Assembly: GCF_000002985.6 (NCBI RefSeq)
Contig: NC_003281.10
Location: 1,240,001 to 1,304,000 of the forward strand
Reading direction: 5' to 3'
DNA from: Caenorhabditis elegans
Lineage: Eukaryota > Nematoda > Chromadorea > Rhabditida > Rhabditidae
Length of the DNA stretch: 64,000 nt
A model generated the notes under the pieces. That model had not been told where the DNA came from. It saw nothing but the letters and a program-made list of their open reading frames with translations, and made no database searches. Every line of letters begins with the position of its first letter. The stretch's first letter is position 1. This document shows positions 9,519-20,240 of this stretch, piece by piece. The position numbers and the translations under genes were made by a program.

Positions 9519-11824
9519 ATGGTGGAACTTGGAGCATTACCAATTGAAATTGTCAATGAAATTATTGAAAAACTGAAGCCAGTTCACAGGTTAGTCAATT
9601 TTTTGTTTAGAAACTCAGTTTTTTATAAACGCATTTTGTAGATCATAAAATTCTAAACAATTTTACTTTTGGAATTATTTCTCTATCACCACCCACCACA
9701 GAGTTACGCCTTTTAGAAGATTTCGCAGCGAGAGAGTATGGGGGAGGGGAGACGCAGCGCGCTCTCTGCGTCTCCCCTCCACCACGCTCTTTCGCCCGCC
9801 AACTTAAAAGTGGTGTAACTCAGCGGGGATTGGAGCTATTGGAAAACTTTTAATTGCAAAAATGTGCAGAATTTTAAGCTCTACAACATTTTCAAGGTTA
9901 ACCCTGCGAACTGTGTCAAGCAACTTCCAAATTTTTTTTTATTTTAACGAAAAACTCAAATTTTTATAAATGCATCTTGTAGAGCATGAAATTCTAAACA
10001 TTTTTGCTTTTTGAATTTTTTCTCTTTCACCACCCTACGCAGAGTTGCGCCCTTTAGCAGATTTGACAGCGAGAGAGTGTGGGGGGAGGGGAGACGCAGC
10101 GCGGGCTCTCTGCGTCTACCCTCCACCACGCTCTCTCGCCCCGTAAACTTGAAACTGTTATAACTCCGCGGGGAGTGGAGCTACTGGAAAACTTTTAAAT
10201 GCAAAAGTGTACAGAATTTTGGACTCTACAACATTCAGCTATGCAAAAAGTGTCTAGAAGCTTCCAATTTTTTTTTGATTTTTTAAAAATGAAAAATTCA
10301 GTTTTTTATAAATGCATCTTGTAGAGCATGAAATTCTAAATATTATTGCTTTTTGAATTTTTCCCCTATCACCACCCCACGCAGAGTTACGCCTTTTGAA
10401 AGATTTCACAGCGAGAGAGTGTGGGGGAGGGGGAGACGCAGCGCGCTCTCTGCGTCTCCCCTCCACCACGCTCTTTTGCTTGCCAACTTGAAACTGCTAT
10501 AACTCCGCGGGGAGTGGAGCTACTGAAAAATTTCCAACTACAAAAATGTGCAGAATTTCCAGCTCTACAATTTGCCTCTGTGTAAAACAGAAAAAATCCA
10601 TAGAATTTTCAGATTAACCCTGCGGGATGTGTCTAGAAACTTTCGAGCAGCTGTCGATAACGTGGGGATTGATTGTGAAAAAGTGGAAATTGTGCTGAAA
10701 CCTGATAATATCGTCAATTTATCAGTTGACGGAGATGATGCCTCCAATCACGATTTGGATGTAATTTTGAAGGCTCGATTAGCCCATTTATCTGTGTCGT
10801 TTGATACTGAAAACAAAGAAAATCGACGTATTCACTCGGAATCCTTGGCTTCTACTTTAAAAAACCTAGAAAACTGCACAACACGGAGCCTCCTGTTAAA
10901 GGATCTCAGTTGCCACGAAATTCTGCTCCTTCTACCATTTTTCAATGTTCTGGGGGAGATTTCAATTGATGGCATCACATGTATCGATCAGCTCCGAGAA
11001 GTTGGACAGCGGAGCCAATGGAGCAAGGTCACCAGTTTGATATCTCGCGTTTGGATTAAAGATATGACCATACTCAAGCATTTATTCCATTTAAATAGAT
11101 TTTATGTCAAAGCTAAATCGATTCCGGTTGAGAGTGCGATTAAGATAAGAGATGTAAGTTTAATTTTTTTTTTCACTTAGGCTTGTAACTAGGCTTGAAA
11201 TTCTGTACAATTTTTCAATTAAAATTTTTTTCGATAGCTCCGTTCTCTGCAGAGATAAATATGATTACCTACAGCTATGTAGTCGGAAACTTCTACACAC
11301 TTTTTGCATGAATAAATGTTATAGAGCTCAAAATTCTGTACATTTTTGCAATTTAAAGTTTTCCAGTAGCACCATTCCCTGCAGAGTTACACCACTTTAA
11401 AGTTGGCGGGCGAATGAGCGTGGTGGAGGGGAGACGCAGAGAGCGCGCTGCGTCTCCCCTCCCCCACACTCTCTCGCTGCAAAATCTTACAAAAGGCGTA
11501 ACTCTGCGTAGGGTGGTGATAGAAAAAAAATTCCAAAAGCAACAATGCATAAAATTTTGTGCTCTACATGACCCTTTTATAAAAATCGAAATATTTTCCA
11601 ATTTTAAAAAATGAGTTTTACAGAAATGAATGTAATTCCAGATTCTTCTAAACAACGCCACTTTCCAAAATTGCGTTATTCGCATTGCCGAGTGGAAAAC
11701 TGGCATACCGGAAATAGCAAAAGTATTTCAACCGGACTACACAGACGGGAATCTAATTCGTTATAGAAATTCATTCACTATTTCTTTTACTTCTCACAGT
11801 CTTTGTATCAGGAGAAATGAATAA
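9519..11824 (+). CDS. F-box/FTH-like protein, 264 aa
   Basis: Exons 9519-9589, 10613-11153 and 11642-11824 (71+541+183 nt). MVELGALPIEIVNEIIEKL starts one base after TTTTGCAG. Exon 2 begins RLTLRDVSRNFRAAVDNVG, contains RSQWSKVTSL and ends KIRD before GTAAGT. Exon 3 (ILLNNATFQNC, VFQPDYTDGN, RRNE stop TAA) follows ATTCCAG and contains no methionine, so it is easy to miss. AATAAA overlaps the stop. Intron 1 (1,023 bp) carries three hairpin modules and two decoy copies of the exon 2 start. A tandem duplication begins inside this intron at about 10239, so exons 2 and 3 are repeated at 18973-20184. Confidence 0.83.
9590..10612. repeat. Triplicated intron module with decoy exon edges
   Basis: Three successive copies of a roughly 330-bp unit, each with TAGAGCATGAAATTCTAAA, GTTACGCC, a hairpin (9746-9777; 10088-10120 with a mismatch; 10430-10461) and TCTACAACATT. 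Units end with relics of the exon 2 start: 9888-9925 (GGTTAACCCTGCGAACTGTG) and 10238-10265 (AAAGTGTCTAGAAGCTTCC), before the real one at 10613. Confidence 0.85.
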
Positions 11825-11879
11825 TAAACTCAGTGTTTTGGGATGCTGAACTTGCTGAAAGATAATATGTCATGGTGCA

Positions 11880-13187
11880 TCGAAAAAATAGATTGACAGA
11901 CGAAAAAATAAATTGGCAGACGAAAAAATAGATTGACAGACGAAAAAATAGATTGACAAACGAAAAATAGATTGACAGACGAAAAATAGATTGACAGACG
12001 AAAAAATAGATTGACAGACGAACAATAGATGGACATTACAAAAAAATAGATTGACAGACGAAAAAATAGATTGACAGACAAAAAAATAGATTGACAGACG
12101 AAAAAATAGATTGACAGACGAAAAAATAGATTGACAGACGAAAAAATAGATTGACAGACGAAAAATAGATTGACAGACGAAAAAATAGATTGACAGACGA
12201 AAAAATAGATTGACAGACGAAAAAATAGATTGACAGACGAAAAATAGATTGACATACCAAAAAATAGATTGACAGACGAAAAATAGATTGACAAACAAAA
12301 AATAGATTGACAGACGAAAAATAGATTGACAAACAAAAAATAGATTGACAGACGAAAAAATAGATTGACAGACGAAAAAATAGATTGGCAGACGAAAAAA
12401 TAGATTGACAGACGAAAAAATAGATTGACAAACGAAAAATAGATTGACAGACGAAAAATAGATTGACAGACGAACAATAGATGGACATTACAAAAATAGA
12501 TTGACAGACGAAAAAATAGATTGACAGACGAAAAAATAGATTGACAAACGAAAAATAGATTGACAGACGAAAAATAGATTGACAGACGAAAAAATAGATT
12601 GACAGACGAAAAAATAGATTGACAGACGAAAAAATAGATTGACAGACGAAAAAATAGATTGACAGACGAAAAATAGATTGACAGACGAAAAAATAGATTG
12701 ACAGACGAAAAAATAGATTGACAGACGAAAAAATAGATTGACAGACGAAAAATAGATTGACATACCAAAAAATAGATTGACAGACGAAAAATAGATTGAC
12801 AAACAAAAAATAGATTGACAGACGAAAAAATAGATTGACAGACGAAAAAATAGATTGGCAGACGAAAAAATAGATTGACAGACGAAAAAATAGATTGACA
12901 AACGAAAAATAGATTGACAGACGAAAAATAGATTGACAGACGAAAAAATAGATTGACAGACGAACAATAGATGGACATTACAAAAATAGATTGACAGACG
13001 AAAAAATAGATTGACAGACAAAAAAATAGATTGACAGACGAAAAAATAGATTGACAGACGAAAAAATAGATTGACAGACGAAAAAATAGATTGACAGACG
13101 AAAAAATAGATTGACAGACGAAAAATAGATAGACGGACGAAAATTAGATTGACGGACGAAAATTAGATTGACAGACGAAAAAATAGA
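11880..13187. repeat. 20-bp satellite GACAGACGAAAAAATAGATT, copy 1
   Basis: About 65 units of 19-20 bp with an A5-A6 run per unit. Variants include GACAAACGAAAAATAGATT, CATACCAAAAAATAGATTGA and GGACATTACAAAAATAGATT, which recur at intervals and show that longer blocks were duplicated. It lies 55 bp after the upstream gene's stop. Long open minus-strand frames (FVCQSIFSSVNLFFRLSIY) are repeat artefacts. Confidence 0.95.
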
Positions 13188-13383
13188 TCTCTGCTCTCCC
13201 GCTCTGTTTGACGGTGTTTGCAGATTTTTGAATTTGCAGCATATTTTTACCGATATTTTTGAGAACAATTAGGAGAGTAACCGATTTAAAATTTATTCCA
13301 AATTTTCATTAAATGCCTTTTATCTTTTTTTTTCTGCAAAATCACTGGATAGAATACAATTAAAATTTATTAATGTCAACACA

Positions 13384-14401
13384 TTATCCTAAAAAAATGA
13401 AACAGTTAGATCCATATCTCGATCGTCCATGATATTTCTTGAATTTCAAACTGCGGCTCGTTTTCGGTATAATCAAATGAATATCCGTATCTGTGGTCCG
13501 GCTTAAATAATCCAAAAATATTTTTTCTGGCTCGAAAAGGATATGATATGGAACATTGCTGGAGTTAATGAGAAGATTCTGAAAATAAATATATAAATTT
13601 GCATTAAACCAGAGACCCCCAGGCCCGGCAAATTTGCCAAATTTGCGTAGCTTAGCAAATTTCAAAATTTGCCGTACACCCCTGCTTCAAACTCACATCT
13701 CAAATTTGAATAGCATCTTTGACACTCGGCTTCAAAATGGAACCTTTTGAAATGATCTTATAGCATATAGTACCTCCTTTTCTTTTTCGCTTGCTTCCAT
13801 TGCTCCATACTGTACAGCTCTTTCACTTGTTCCGTGCGCTTCTCAACACCAAATGCGATGTCTTCAAGTACTCCCGGCTTAAGATACGATACAACTTTAA
13901 TTATTTTATCCGGGTACAGAGAAAGAAGGGAGGTACTTTGTGTGTGTATACTACCGGCTTTCTTCAGTCTATCCATGAAATCTTCGAAGATATGATTCAG
14001 ATAACATTTGAAAAGTTTCAATGGGTACTGTAAAAATTCAGCCATATCATCCAACATTATTTTTACATGATCTCCTCCTGGGATTCTCTTCTGACGAACC
14101 CATGTCTTACTATAAATTTTCACATAGCAACCACCAGTTACATCGATGTACTTGAAATATGTTCCATCTACACGCAGCTCCAAAACTTGCAGCTTATCCA
14201 TATTAACTACCAGTTCTTCAAGACAAATCCCATGATGATCAATAGCAATACGGAAGTTTCGAGTCACTTTTCGAACTACCAATCTGAAAGGCTACACATA
14301 CTACAAAGACTAAAAACTACAAAGACTCACCTATCAACTGGCAGCAGTTTTTCCACGATTTCCTGGATAATATCCATCGGCATGTATCTGAGAGAAGACA
14401 T
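13384..14401 (-). pseudogene. F-box/FTH pseudogene, copy 1
   Basis: Exon 1 (14331-14401, MSSLRYMPMDIIQEIVEKLLPVDR, donor GTGAGT) and exon 2 from 14283 (LVVRKVTRNFRIAIDHHG) are intact with a 47-bp intron. In the FTH body, shortly after MEQWKQAKKK, TAA at 13758 stops the frame. Downstream residues matching the family (FHFE; AIQI-stop-D) lie in other frames, so there is a deletion with a frameshift. Exon 3 (13384-13578) starts NLLINSSNV, but the conserved FKPDH and FDYTEN residues are in another frame. A shortened product of about 198 residues (F-box plus part of FTH) could still be made. The same lesions exist in copy 2, so they predate the duplication. Confidence 0.75.
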
Positions 14402-14562
14402 TTTTTTGTGCAAAATGAGAAAAAGACTGCTGAATAAGTCAGGTCTGTTTGCATCAGTTTAGGGAACGAAATGCCTTATCAGTTTGGCATTTTGCCTATT
14501 CGGCAAACATACGAACTTTGACATTAAATGTATAGGGTAAAACATTCGTGTTTAACTTTGTT

Positions 14563-14676
14563 CACATGGTGTCAGGGTGTCCCATTACGGTTTGATCTAC
14601 AAAAAATGCGGGAATCTTTTGCCCGGAAAAAAATGCGACACAGATTCCCGCGATTATTGTAGATCAAACCACGTGC
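14563..14676. mobile_element. Small hairpin MITE-like element
   Basis: Inverted repeat with arms 14588-14616 and 14643-14671 (GGTTTGATCTACAA and its inverse around GCGGGAAT/ATTCCCGC), bounded by CACATGGTGTCAGGGTGTCC and ACGTG. It resembles dispersed nematode foldback repeats with TTGATCTAC arms. A copy lies at 23004-23117. Confidence 0.6.
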
Positions 14677-15550
14677 TTGTTGTGATGATTTATTATTTTG
14701 CAAAAATGTGTAATTTTACGAAATATATATAGGCGGTTATGATTTTTTTTTGTCTGTAAAATTAAATTTAGACCAAACAAAAAACTGTGCATATATTTTA
14801 GAACAGGCTCAATAAAACAAAAACCTCAAAAAATCAAAAGATGAGGGTTAGTTTGGTCTGTTTGCCAAAGAAAGCAAATGTCACACTGATAAGAGACGGC
14901 TTGCCTCTATCTCAAAAATGACGTTTTCATTTCTTGCCTACACTAGGGTTTGCCGAAATTGAAAAATGGAAATATTTGCCGGAAAAACGGCAACCGAAAA
15001 TTTGTTTTTCGGCAATACTGCATGCATCCTTTTTGAAGTTTTTCCGCATTTTAAAAATACCCCTCTAAAAACTTTCGGAAAATTGATATCCGGATAACGG
15101 CAAATAGGCAATTTGCCGGAATCGAAAGTTTCCGGTATATAGGCAAATCGGCAAAAATAAAAGTTTCCGGCAAATCAGCAAATTGGCGGAATTGAAATTT
15201 CCGGCAAATCGGCAAACCGGCAAATTGCCGGAATTCAAAATTTCCACCAAATTGCCGGAATTGAAAATTTTCAGCAAATAGGCAATTTGCAAAAAATGAA
15301 AATTTCCGGCAAATCGGCAAATTGCCATATTTGAAAATTTCCGCCAAATCGGCAAATTGCCGGAACTGATCATTTCCCTCAAATTGGCAAATCGGCAAAC
15401 CGGCAATTTCCGCTACCTGCATTTAAAGTTAGCATGCTATTCAACTTTCACATGCATAAAGTTTAGTCAGGTTTCAGGAAACTAACTTGCTCTAATAGAA
15501 ACAGGTGCAAAACTAGCTTTAGTCATTCTTAAATATTTGCCACTCATACA
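14677..15550. other. Intergenic stretch upstream of the receptor gene
   Basis: Between two divergently transcribed genes. 14677-15058 shows no exon. 15080-15412 is a short array of the CCGGCAAATCGGCAAATTGC minisatellite. 15413-15550 is the probable promoter of the receptor gene, with no motif I can name. Confidence 0.6.
15080..15412. repeat. Minisatellite, CGGCAAATTGCCGGAATTGA-type (copy 1)
   Basis: Same repeat family as 1-830, about ten degenerate units (GCCGGAATTGAAATTTCCGG, CAAATCGGCAAATTGCC). It ends about 140 bp before the receptor start codon. Confidence 0.85.
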
Positions 15551-16929
15551 ATGGATTTGACTAGCTCTGCTGCAAAAATTCTAATTTCTGGTGTTTTTCT
15601 TTTTATAGCAAATATCATACTATTCCTAGTTTATCGAAAAGCTTATCGTTTTAACAGTGAGCGGAACACGGCGACATACCCAATTGTGAACAGTTTCTAT
15701 AAAAAAGTGGCTTTAATAAATGCATTATATTTTATTGAATCAATCTTGATAGTTGTTAATCTAAATGTTACTAATGAATGGCTTAATAAAATTGCAATAA
15801 TATTTAACAATACTATGAAAACTATCGTGATATACATAGGACAATCATGTCAAGTATTAATAGCTCTACTTGCAATTCGAAAGATTTTTATTTTCTTTTT
15901 CCCGGACACGAAACAATATTTAATGGTTACCGAATATACACTAAAGATTACTACCAATTGTATTTTATTGGTTTTTGTGCTAGGATTTTTAGCATTAAAA
16001 AGCGGGTTTTTTGGCAAAAACGCGAACATTGTTAGTTACAAAATTAGAAATTCTTCATTCAAGAATATTTTTTTAGATGGCTTATGTACTGCTCATCGTT
16101 ATACTCCCCATTTGTGCATTATTTCAAATTCTGATTCAATTTGTCTCAGCTCAGCGTAATAAGTACATTTTGTGCCAATTTATTCTGGTGGTGATTATGA
16201 AAATTGTAAGTTTAGGCCTACACTTAGGCTCAGGCTTAGGCTCAGGCTTAGGCTTAGGCTTAGGCTCAGGCTTAGGCTTAGGCATATGCTGAGGCTTAGG
16301 CTAAGACTTATGAAGAGGCTCAAGCTTAGGCTTAGGCTTAAATTTAGGATTAGGCCTAGGAGCTAGTTAAAAGCTAGGCTTATGCTTGGGTTCAGGTTTA
16401 GGCTTAGTCTTAGCCTTATGACTATGCCCTTTTTCAGGAATGTTTTTGGTAACTTTCTTTAAAAAATTAATACCAATTACTATTTTAGAAATGAGTTTTT
16501 TTCAGTGCAACTTCAGAAAAATTTCAAAAAATTTAATTGAAAAAATTTAATTTTTGCATAAACTAAGCAGGTGAACTTCGCCAAAGTTTACCGAAATCGA
16601 ATCTCAGTCTTCTGGTCCATTTTAATTGCATTTTTGCAGACTTGTTGTATAATGTCTCTTTTCCGAGTTCAGGCCACAATTCATGAGGTTTATTTACATA
16701 TTACATACTAAAATTCCAATTTGTTTTTTCAAAATTTCAGGTTTTTCAAGCCGCTGAGTTATCAGATTGCTTTCTCACTCCTGTCTTTATTAAAATATCC
16801 TATTTAATGTACCATCGGCCCAGTTTTAAAACATTTTGTAAATGTTTGAATTGCTGTAAATGTTTCAAAACGACTACAGTTGAACCACTGGGACATAGAC
16901 AAGAAATTTTTGCGATAAATGCTAATTAA
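15551..16929 (+). CDS. Serpentine chemoreceptor, srz-like class, 304 aa (copy 1)
   Basis: Exons 15551-16030, 16077-16205, 16571-16687 and 16741-16929, all joined in phase 0, give 304 residues with no break. TM1 is about residues 9-28. YPIVNSFYK (43-50) and the LLAIRKIFIFFFPDTKQYL block (106-123) match the nematode class Z receptor pattern (PIVNHFYK; LLAIQRFLIYFFP). Exon 2 is MAYVLLIVILPICALFQ... QRNKYILCQF; exon 3 (VNFAKVYRNR... RVQATIHE) is TM6; exon 4 gives TM7 and a Cys-rich tail (CKCLNCCKCF), stop TAA. Predicted plasma-membrane G-protein-coupled receptor, probably of chemosensory neurons. Intron 2 holds TTAGGC repeats. The class assignment rests on remembered motifs; another serpentine class is possible. 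Confidence 0.78.
16206..16430. repeat. Interstitial telomere-like repeat (TTAGGC), copy 1
   Basis: Degenerate run of TTAGGC (nematode telomere unit) with variants TCAGGC, TAAGGC and TTATGC, G-rich on the plus strand, starting 5 bp after the exon 2 donor of the receptor gene and filling most of its second intron. Confidence 0.85.
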
Positions 16930-17231
16930 TGTTGCCAGTAACTGAATGAACCTATTTTAATTGAAAATGGGTAAATAAAATATGCTGAATTCAAAAAATC
17001 TAAAGTTAACCCACCAAAAACTATCAAAAAGAGACAAAAATGGGCAATTGAACATGTTTGATTTTGTCAGTGCACATGTTTTTTTTGGTCAGTGCAAATT
17101 TTTTTTGGTCAGTGCAAATTTTTTTTGGTCAGTGCAGTTCCACCTGTCATTGTTTCAGCAGGTTGATCTGTAGAACAACAGTTTTCTAAACTCTACAAAT
17201 ATTTATTATTCATGTGTATTAACAAATTAGA
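16930..17231. other. Intergenic region between convergent genes
   Basis: Holds a copy of the dispersed repeat ATGCTGAATTCAAAAA...TTAACCCACCAAAAACT (16960-17060) with its TTTTTTTTGGTCAGTGC tail (17065-17140). No gene. The downstream gene's stop lies at 17232 on the other strand. Confidence 0.7.
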
Positions 17232-18414
17232 CTACATTCTGGAGATATACACGCTCCATCTACAATGTACAACGATAGAAAATTTAGAGCCATTGGTAGA
17301 GTATTCGAACTTAGCCGTATCAGGATGTTCCCTCGGAAATTCAATGATTGGCTGAAACAATCTTGAAACATCTGTTTCTGTCCAACATTCAAATACGCAG
17401 CCTTTGAAGTTTGGCTTCTTGAGAAGAATCTGGAAAAATGAGGAGCTAGGTTTAGGCTTAGGCTTAGGGTTAGGCTTAGGCTTATGCGTAGGCTTAAGCT
17501 TAGGTTTAGGCTTAGGATGAGACTTAGGCTTAGGCTTAGGCTAGGCTAGGCTTATGCTAAGGCTTAAGTTTAGGCTTGTACTTAGGCTTAGCTTATTCTC
17601 AGATTTAGGCTTAGGCTTATGCGTAGGCTTAAGCTAAGGTTTATGCTTAGGCTTGAGCTTAGGCTCAGGTTTAGGCTTAAGCTTAAGATTAAGCTTATGC
17701 TCAGGAAATTCTTGGAATTTGCCTTTTCCTCACCTCTTTGATCTTCCTGGCATCTTGATCTGAAATCTGTAGAACGTTAAGAGTGAAAAATTCACGATGA
17801 AAGAATGCTTCAATTGGCGTCTCATTCGTGTCAACTCCGACTTGTGGTTCAAAAAGCAGACGTTTTGCCTTCTTCCATTGCTCCAACAAAGTGAGCTCAT
17901 GAAACTTATCAAGTTCTTCTTCTTCATAATGCATTGCGATTCTCTCTAGTTTGCCTGCTTCGAAGTAGGGAAACAGCTTAATGCACTGATCAACCGACAT
18001 CCACAAACCAAGAATATCGGCCTGCACAGGCTTCATTGATTTGAGCCTATCAATCAATTCCTCAAAGTGTTCGGTTTGTTCACCAGTGTCAATGCAAAGC
18101 ATCTTCAAAGGCATTTTCAACCATGACTGCAAATCATTCAACGCCATTCCGATGCAGTCATTTCCTTTAATTTTCCTCGGCCATTTTATGCAAAATTCGT
18201 CAAACTTCAGCTCTACTTTTGCTTCGCTTGTAATTTTAAAATCAATAACTTCGAAACTGACAAGCCGTCTCAGTATACGGCACACTTTTCGAACGACCAG
18301 ACTGAAAAGTAAAAGCTATCCGTTGAAGGTGGTGTGTGGGACAAACCGATGTTTTGGCTCCAGCTTGCTCAGTATCTCGTTGAGCACTTTTTCTGGCAAT
18401 TCTTGGAGCGCCAT
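17232..18414 (-). CDS. F-box/FTH protein, 277 aa (copy 1)
   Basis: Minus-strand exons 18347-18414, 17734-18301 and 17232-17429 (68+568+198 nt). Exon 1 MALQELPEKVLNEILSKLEPKH, donor GTTTGT. Exon 2 begins LVVRKVCRILRRLVSFEV, contains LLEQWKKAKRLLFEP, and ends ARKIKE before GTGAGG. Exon 3 starts ILLKKPNFKGCVFECW, with RLFQP and FEYSTNGSKFSI, stop TAG. It is intact but divergent: the usual FQPDY reads FQPII. Intron 1 is only 45 bp; intron 2 is full of TTAGGC-like repeats. Convergent with the receptor gene. The single coding difference seen from copy 2 (17379) is synonymous. Confidence 0.82.
17448..17703. repeat. Interstitial telomere-like repeat (TTAGGC), copy 1, second block
   Basis: A second degenerate TTAGGC run, again G-rich on the plus strand, almost filling the last intron of the minus-strand F-box gene. 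It lies about 1 kb from the block in the receptor intron and has the same orientation on the chromosome. Confidence 0.85.
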
Positions 18415-18972
18415 GTTTGAAAGCTGAAACTATGAAAAGTAAGTCTCTGCAAAAGTTTTCGCAAAAAGCAGGTACAGTGTGCAAAAGGAGCAAACAGGCA
18501 ATTATCAAACTGATAAGGATCATTGTTTGTCAATTTTTTTAAGATATTCATTGCAGTCGTTAATATGATCATCGTTTGCTTACACAACAGTTTTTCACCT
18601 ATGCAAAAAGTGTCTAGAAGCTTCCAATTTTTTTTTGATTTTTTAAAAATGAAAAATTCAGTTTTTTATAAATGCATCTTGTAGAGCATGAAATTCTAAA
18701 TATTATTGCTTTTTGAATTTTTCCCCTATCACCACCCCACGCAGAGTTACGCCTTTTGAAAGATTTCACAGCGAGAGAGTGTGGGGGAGGGGGAGACGCA
18801 GCGCGCTCTCTGCGTCTCCCCTCCACCACGCTCTTTTGCTTGCCAACTTGAAACTGCTATAACTCCGCGGGGAGTGGAGCTACTGAAAAATTTCCAACTA
18901 CAAAAATGTGCAGAATTTCCAGCTCTACAATTTGCCTCTGTGTAAAACAGAAAAAATCCATAGAATTTTCAG

Positions 18973-20184
18973 ATTAACCCTGCGGGATGTGTCTAGAAAC
19001 TTTCGAGCAGCTGTCGATAACGTGGGGATTGATTGTGAAAAAGTGGAAATTGTGCTGAAACCTGATAATATCGTCAATTTATCAGTTGACGGAGATGATG
19101 CCTCCAATCACGATTTGGATGTAATTTTGAAGGCTCGATTAGCCCATTTATCTGTGTCGTTTGATACTGAAAACAAAGAAAATCGACGTATTCACTCGGA
19201 ATCCTTGGCTTCTACTTTAAAAAACCTAGAAAACTGCACAACACGGAGCCTCCTGTTAAAGGATCTCAGTTGCCACGAAATTCTGCTCCTTCTACCATTT
19301 TTCAATGTTCTGGGGGAGATTTCAATTGATGGCATCACATGTATCGATCAGCTCCGAGAAGTTGGACAGCGGAGCCAATGGAGCAAGGTCACCAGTTTGA
19401 TATCTCGCGTTTGGATTAAAGATATGACCATACTCAAGCATTTATTCCATTTAAATAGATTTTATGTCAAAGCTAAATCGATTCCGGTTGAGAGTGCGAT
19501 TAAGATAAGAGATGTAAGTTTAATTTTTTTTTTCACTTAGGCTTGTAACTAGGCTTGAAATTCTGTACAATTTTGCAATTAAAATTTTTTTCGATAGCTC
19601 CGTTCTCTGCAGAGATAAATATGATTACCTACAGCTATGTAGTCGGAAACTTCTACACACTTTTTGCATGAATAAATGTTATAGAGCTCAAAATTCTGTA
19701 CATTTTTGCAATTTAAAGTTTTCCAGTAGCACCATTCCCTGCAGAGTTACACCACTTTAAAGTTGGCGGGCGAATGAGCGTGGTGGAGGGGAGACGCAGA
19801 GAGCGCGCTGCGTCTCCCCTCCCCCACACTCTCTCGCTGCAAAATCTTACAAAAGGCGTAACTCTGCGTAGGGTGGTGATAGAAAAAAAATTCCAAAAGC
19901 AACAATGCATAAAATTTTGTGCTCTACATGACCCTTTTATAAAAATCGAAATATTTTCCAATTTTAAAAAATGAGTTTTACAGAAATGAATGTAATTCCA
20001 GATTCTTCTAAACAACGCCACTTTCCAAAATTGCGTTATTCGCATTGCCGAGTGGAAAACTGGCATACCGGAAATAGCAAAAGTATTTCAACCGGACTAC
20101 ACAGACGGGAATCTAATTCGTTATAGAAATTCATTCACTATTTCTTTTACTTCTCACAGTCTTTGTATCAGGAGAAATGAATAA
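18973..20184 (+). pseudogene. F-box/FTH gene copy without its F-box exon
   Basis: Exons 18973-19513 and 20002-20184 are identical in sequence to exons 2 and 3 of the gene at 9519-11824, with all reading frames and splice sites kept. The duplication breakpoint lies in intron 1, so exon 1, the start codon and the promoter are not included; upstream is the 5' side of the minus-strand F-box gene. As it stands this is a promoterless FTH unit. Translation from an internal start or use of a new first exon is possible but unsupported. Confidence 0.85.
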
Positions 20185-20240
20185 TAAACTCAGTGTTTTG
20201 GGATGCTGAACTTGCTGAAAGATAATATGTCATGGTGCAT

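Larger units (their letters stand above)
10239..18593. repeat. Large tandem duplication, copy 1 (8.36 kb)
   Basis: Bases 10239-18593 recur as 18599-27034 in direct orientation. By eye, outside the satellite I found only three substitutions (11215 T/19575 G; 15004 G/23445 A; 17379 T/25820 C). The offset is 8360 before the satellite and 8441 after it, so the copies differ by 81 bp of satellite. The right edge ends ACACAACAGTTT and about 5 bp (TTCAC) precede copy 2. Confidence 0.95.

Noticed and set aside
11830-13268. Long minus-strand frames of 142-382 residues (RLSIYFFVCQSIFSSVNLF)
   Set aside because: Translation of the 20-bp satellite in several frames at once. The copy at 20190-21709 has frames up to 437 residues for the same reason.
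16077-16366. Leu-Gly and Leu-Arg repeat frames (GLGSGLGLGLG, LRLRLRLR)
   Set aside because: The first is the receptor's second exon reading into its intron. The second is TTAGGC repeat translation.
18041-18587. Plus and minus frames of 72-128 residues over the F-box exon region (and copies at 26482-27028)
   Set aside because: Antisense or out-of-frame shadows of the minus-strand F-box gene, with no independent signals.
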